Shown here: positions 6,031-6,964 of the stretch, in pieces
How the letters are laid out: each line of letters opens with the position of its first letter
How positions within the stretch are numbered: the stretch's first letter is position 1
DNA from: Hydrogenophaga sp.
GTDB taxonomy: Bacteria > Pseudomonadota > Gammaproteobacteria > Burkholderiales > Burkholderiaceae
Length of the DNA: 6,964 bases
Assembly (NCBI GenBank): GCA_025458545.1
Contig: JALOSH010000241.1
Coordinates: 1-6,964, forward strand
Reading direction: 5' to 3'
The notes under the pieces: generated by a model
What the model saw: only the letters and a program-made list of their open reading frames with translations
Told to the model about the DNA's origin: nothing
Database searches by the model: none
Program-made: the position numbers and the translations under genes

Positions 6031-6964
6031 TCACACCCGCAACCGCCACCCGGTCTGCCGGTCGGCCGCGTCCTGCTCGCGGAACTGGCGCGGCGACTGG
6101 CCGGTGGTGCGCTTGAACACCTTGGAAAAGCCGAAAGCATCCTGATAGCCCACAGCCTGGGCCACCTGTTCCAGCGTCTGGCGCGTCTCGGCCAGCAGCT
6201 GCATGGCCTTCTGCATGCGCAGGGTGCGCAGGTGGTTCAGCGGCGTGTCGCCCATGGCCGTGCGAAAGCGCTCGGCCAGCGCCGAACGCGACAGACCCAC
6301 CTGCTGGCCCAGTTCGTCCAGGGTCCAGCCGTGGCCCAGGTTGCCGTGCATCAGGGTCAGCACCTGGCGGATCGGCCGGTCGGCGATGGCGTGGTGCCAG
6401 CCCGGCACGCCGGGGTTCTCGCGCGCGGCGATTTCGCGCAGCGCGAACGCGAACAGTGCATCCAGCAGGCCGTGCGTGGCTGAAGTGGCGCCCAGCGCCT
6501 GGTCGCCCAACTCGCGGTCCAGCAGGCCCAGTGTGAGCGGCACGGCCGACAACGAAGGCAGGCTGTGGCCGCGCACCACGAACCATGGGGGAAGGCTTCG
6601 CAGGAAAGGATGCAGCGGGTCGTGCCAGAGCTGGTAGGCGGCGCTGATCACCTGGGTGGGCGCGGCGGGGTCTCGGGTGGATGGGCTGTCGGGCAAGCGT
6701 TCTTGGTCGCTGTCGGCCAGGCCGCTGCCCGCGAAGCGCGCGATCGCCACCGTGGTGCTGCGCGCGGGCGGCTCGCGGTCCAGCGAGAGCAGGTGAACGC
6801 AGCCGCGCGCCATCAGCACCAGATCGCCGGCCTGCAGTTCCAGCGGCTCGTCCAGGTTGGGCGCGTGCACGAAGGCGCGGCCACGCGTGACCGCGTGCAG
6901 ACCGAAGCTGCGCTCGCAGGGGAAGCGCAGCGCCGCTTCGGGCGTGAGCCCGTGCAGGTCGAGC
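6031..6964 (-). CDS. AraC-family transcriptional regulator with N-terminal cupin domain (5' end outside window)
   Basis: The visible 310 codons are the C-terminal and central parts of a cytoplasmic DNA-binding regulator; the reading frame is open to the right edge and its start lies outside. In visible-residue numbering, positions 1-75 resemble the Cupin_6 effector-binding domain of AraC regulators (GLHAVTRGRAFVHAP, then LQAGDLVLMARGCVHLL). The C-terminal 100 residues are a typical AraC/XylS double helix-turn-helix. The first HTH is in WTLDELGQQVGLSRSALAER (213-232), and the second in TLEQVAQAVGYQDAFGFSKV (263-282), followed by the signature FKRTTGQSPRQFRE (283-296). It ends with a short Arg-rich tail at the TGA at 6031-6033. 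Cupin_6 regulators commonly control genes divergently transcribed next to them, which here would be off the right edge. A link to the kinase downstream (147 bases away, same strand) is possible but not shown. Confidence 0.92.
   Translation of the reverse strand, partial: LDLHGLTPEAALRFPCERSFGLHAVTRGRAFVHAPNLDEPLELQAGDLVLMARGCVHLLSLDREPPARSTTVAIARFAGSGLADSDQERLPDSPSTRDPAAPTQVISAAYQLWHDPLHPFLRSLPPWFVVRGHSLPSLSAVPLTLGLLDRELGDQALGATSATHGLLDALFAFALREIAARENPGVPGWHHAIADRPIRQVLTLMHGNLGHGWTLDELGQQVGLSRSALAERFRTAMGDTPLNHLRTLRMQKAMQLLAETRQTLEQVAQAVGYQDAFGFSKVFKRTTGQSPRQFREQDAADRQTGWRLRV

Overview
The window is GC-rich and dense. Its protein sequences resemble those of a betaproteobacterium, most likely a member of the Burkholderiales/Comamonadaceae (Hydrogenophaga-like). 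This placement rests on the style of ThiC, PanE and the sensor kinase, and on a typical GTAGAAT-type -10 box; no database search was possible. Six protein loci and one riboswitch are supported. Two of the protein loci are broken by frameshifts.

Layout. Positions 1-831 (minus) hold the N-terminal 277 codons of thiC (thiamine pyrimidine synthesis), which runs off the left edge. Upstream of it on the same strand, at about 938-1027, lies a TPP riboswitch, with a candidate promoter beyond it. Divergent from thiC, positions 1171-1803 (plus) carry two small overlapping genes of unknown function. The second is thrown out of frame by a perfect 32-bp tandem duplication. Its stop codon, and that of the convergent 99-residue gene of unknown function (1834-2133, minus), sit in opposite arms of one hairpin (1801-1836).

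Next come panE (2199-3107, minus; ketopantoate reductase of pantothenate synthesis), with a possible 33-residue leader ORF in front, and then a large membrane sensor histidine kinase (3284-5883, minus; TM, dCache, TM, HAMP, two PAS, HisKA, HATPase). The kinase is interrupted near its N-terminus by a one-base deletion-type frameshift. The window ends inside an AraC-family regulator (6031-6964, minus) whose N-terminus lies off the right edge.

Functional reading. thiC and panE are both coenzyme-biosynthesis genes, but each sits in its own transcription unit and nothing links them beyond proximity. The kinase has no response regulator beside it in the window. I see no mobile element, CRISPR array, tRNA or rRNA. 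The least explained element is the two-gene cassette opposite thiC: a 74-residue protein translationally coupled to a beta-rich protein of 127 residues when restored. I can describe it but not name it. Two frameshifts in 7 kb may be real gene decay, reversible switching (for the tandem repeat), or errors in the sequence; the sequence alone cannot decide.
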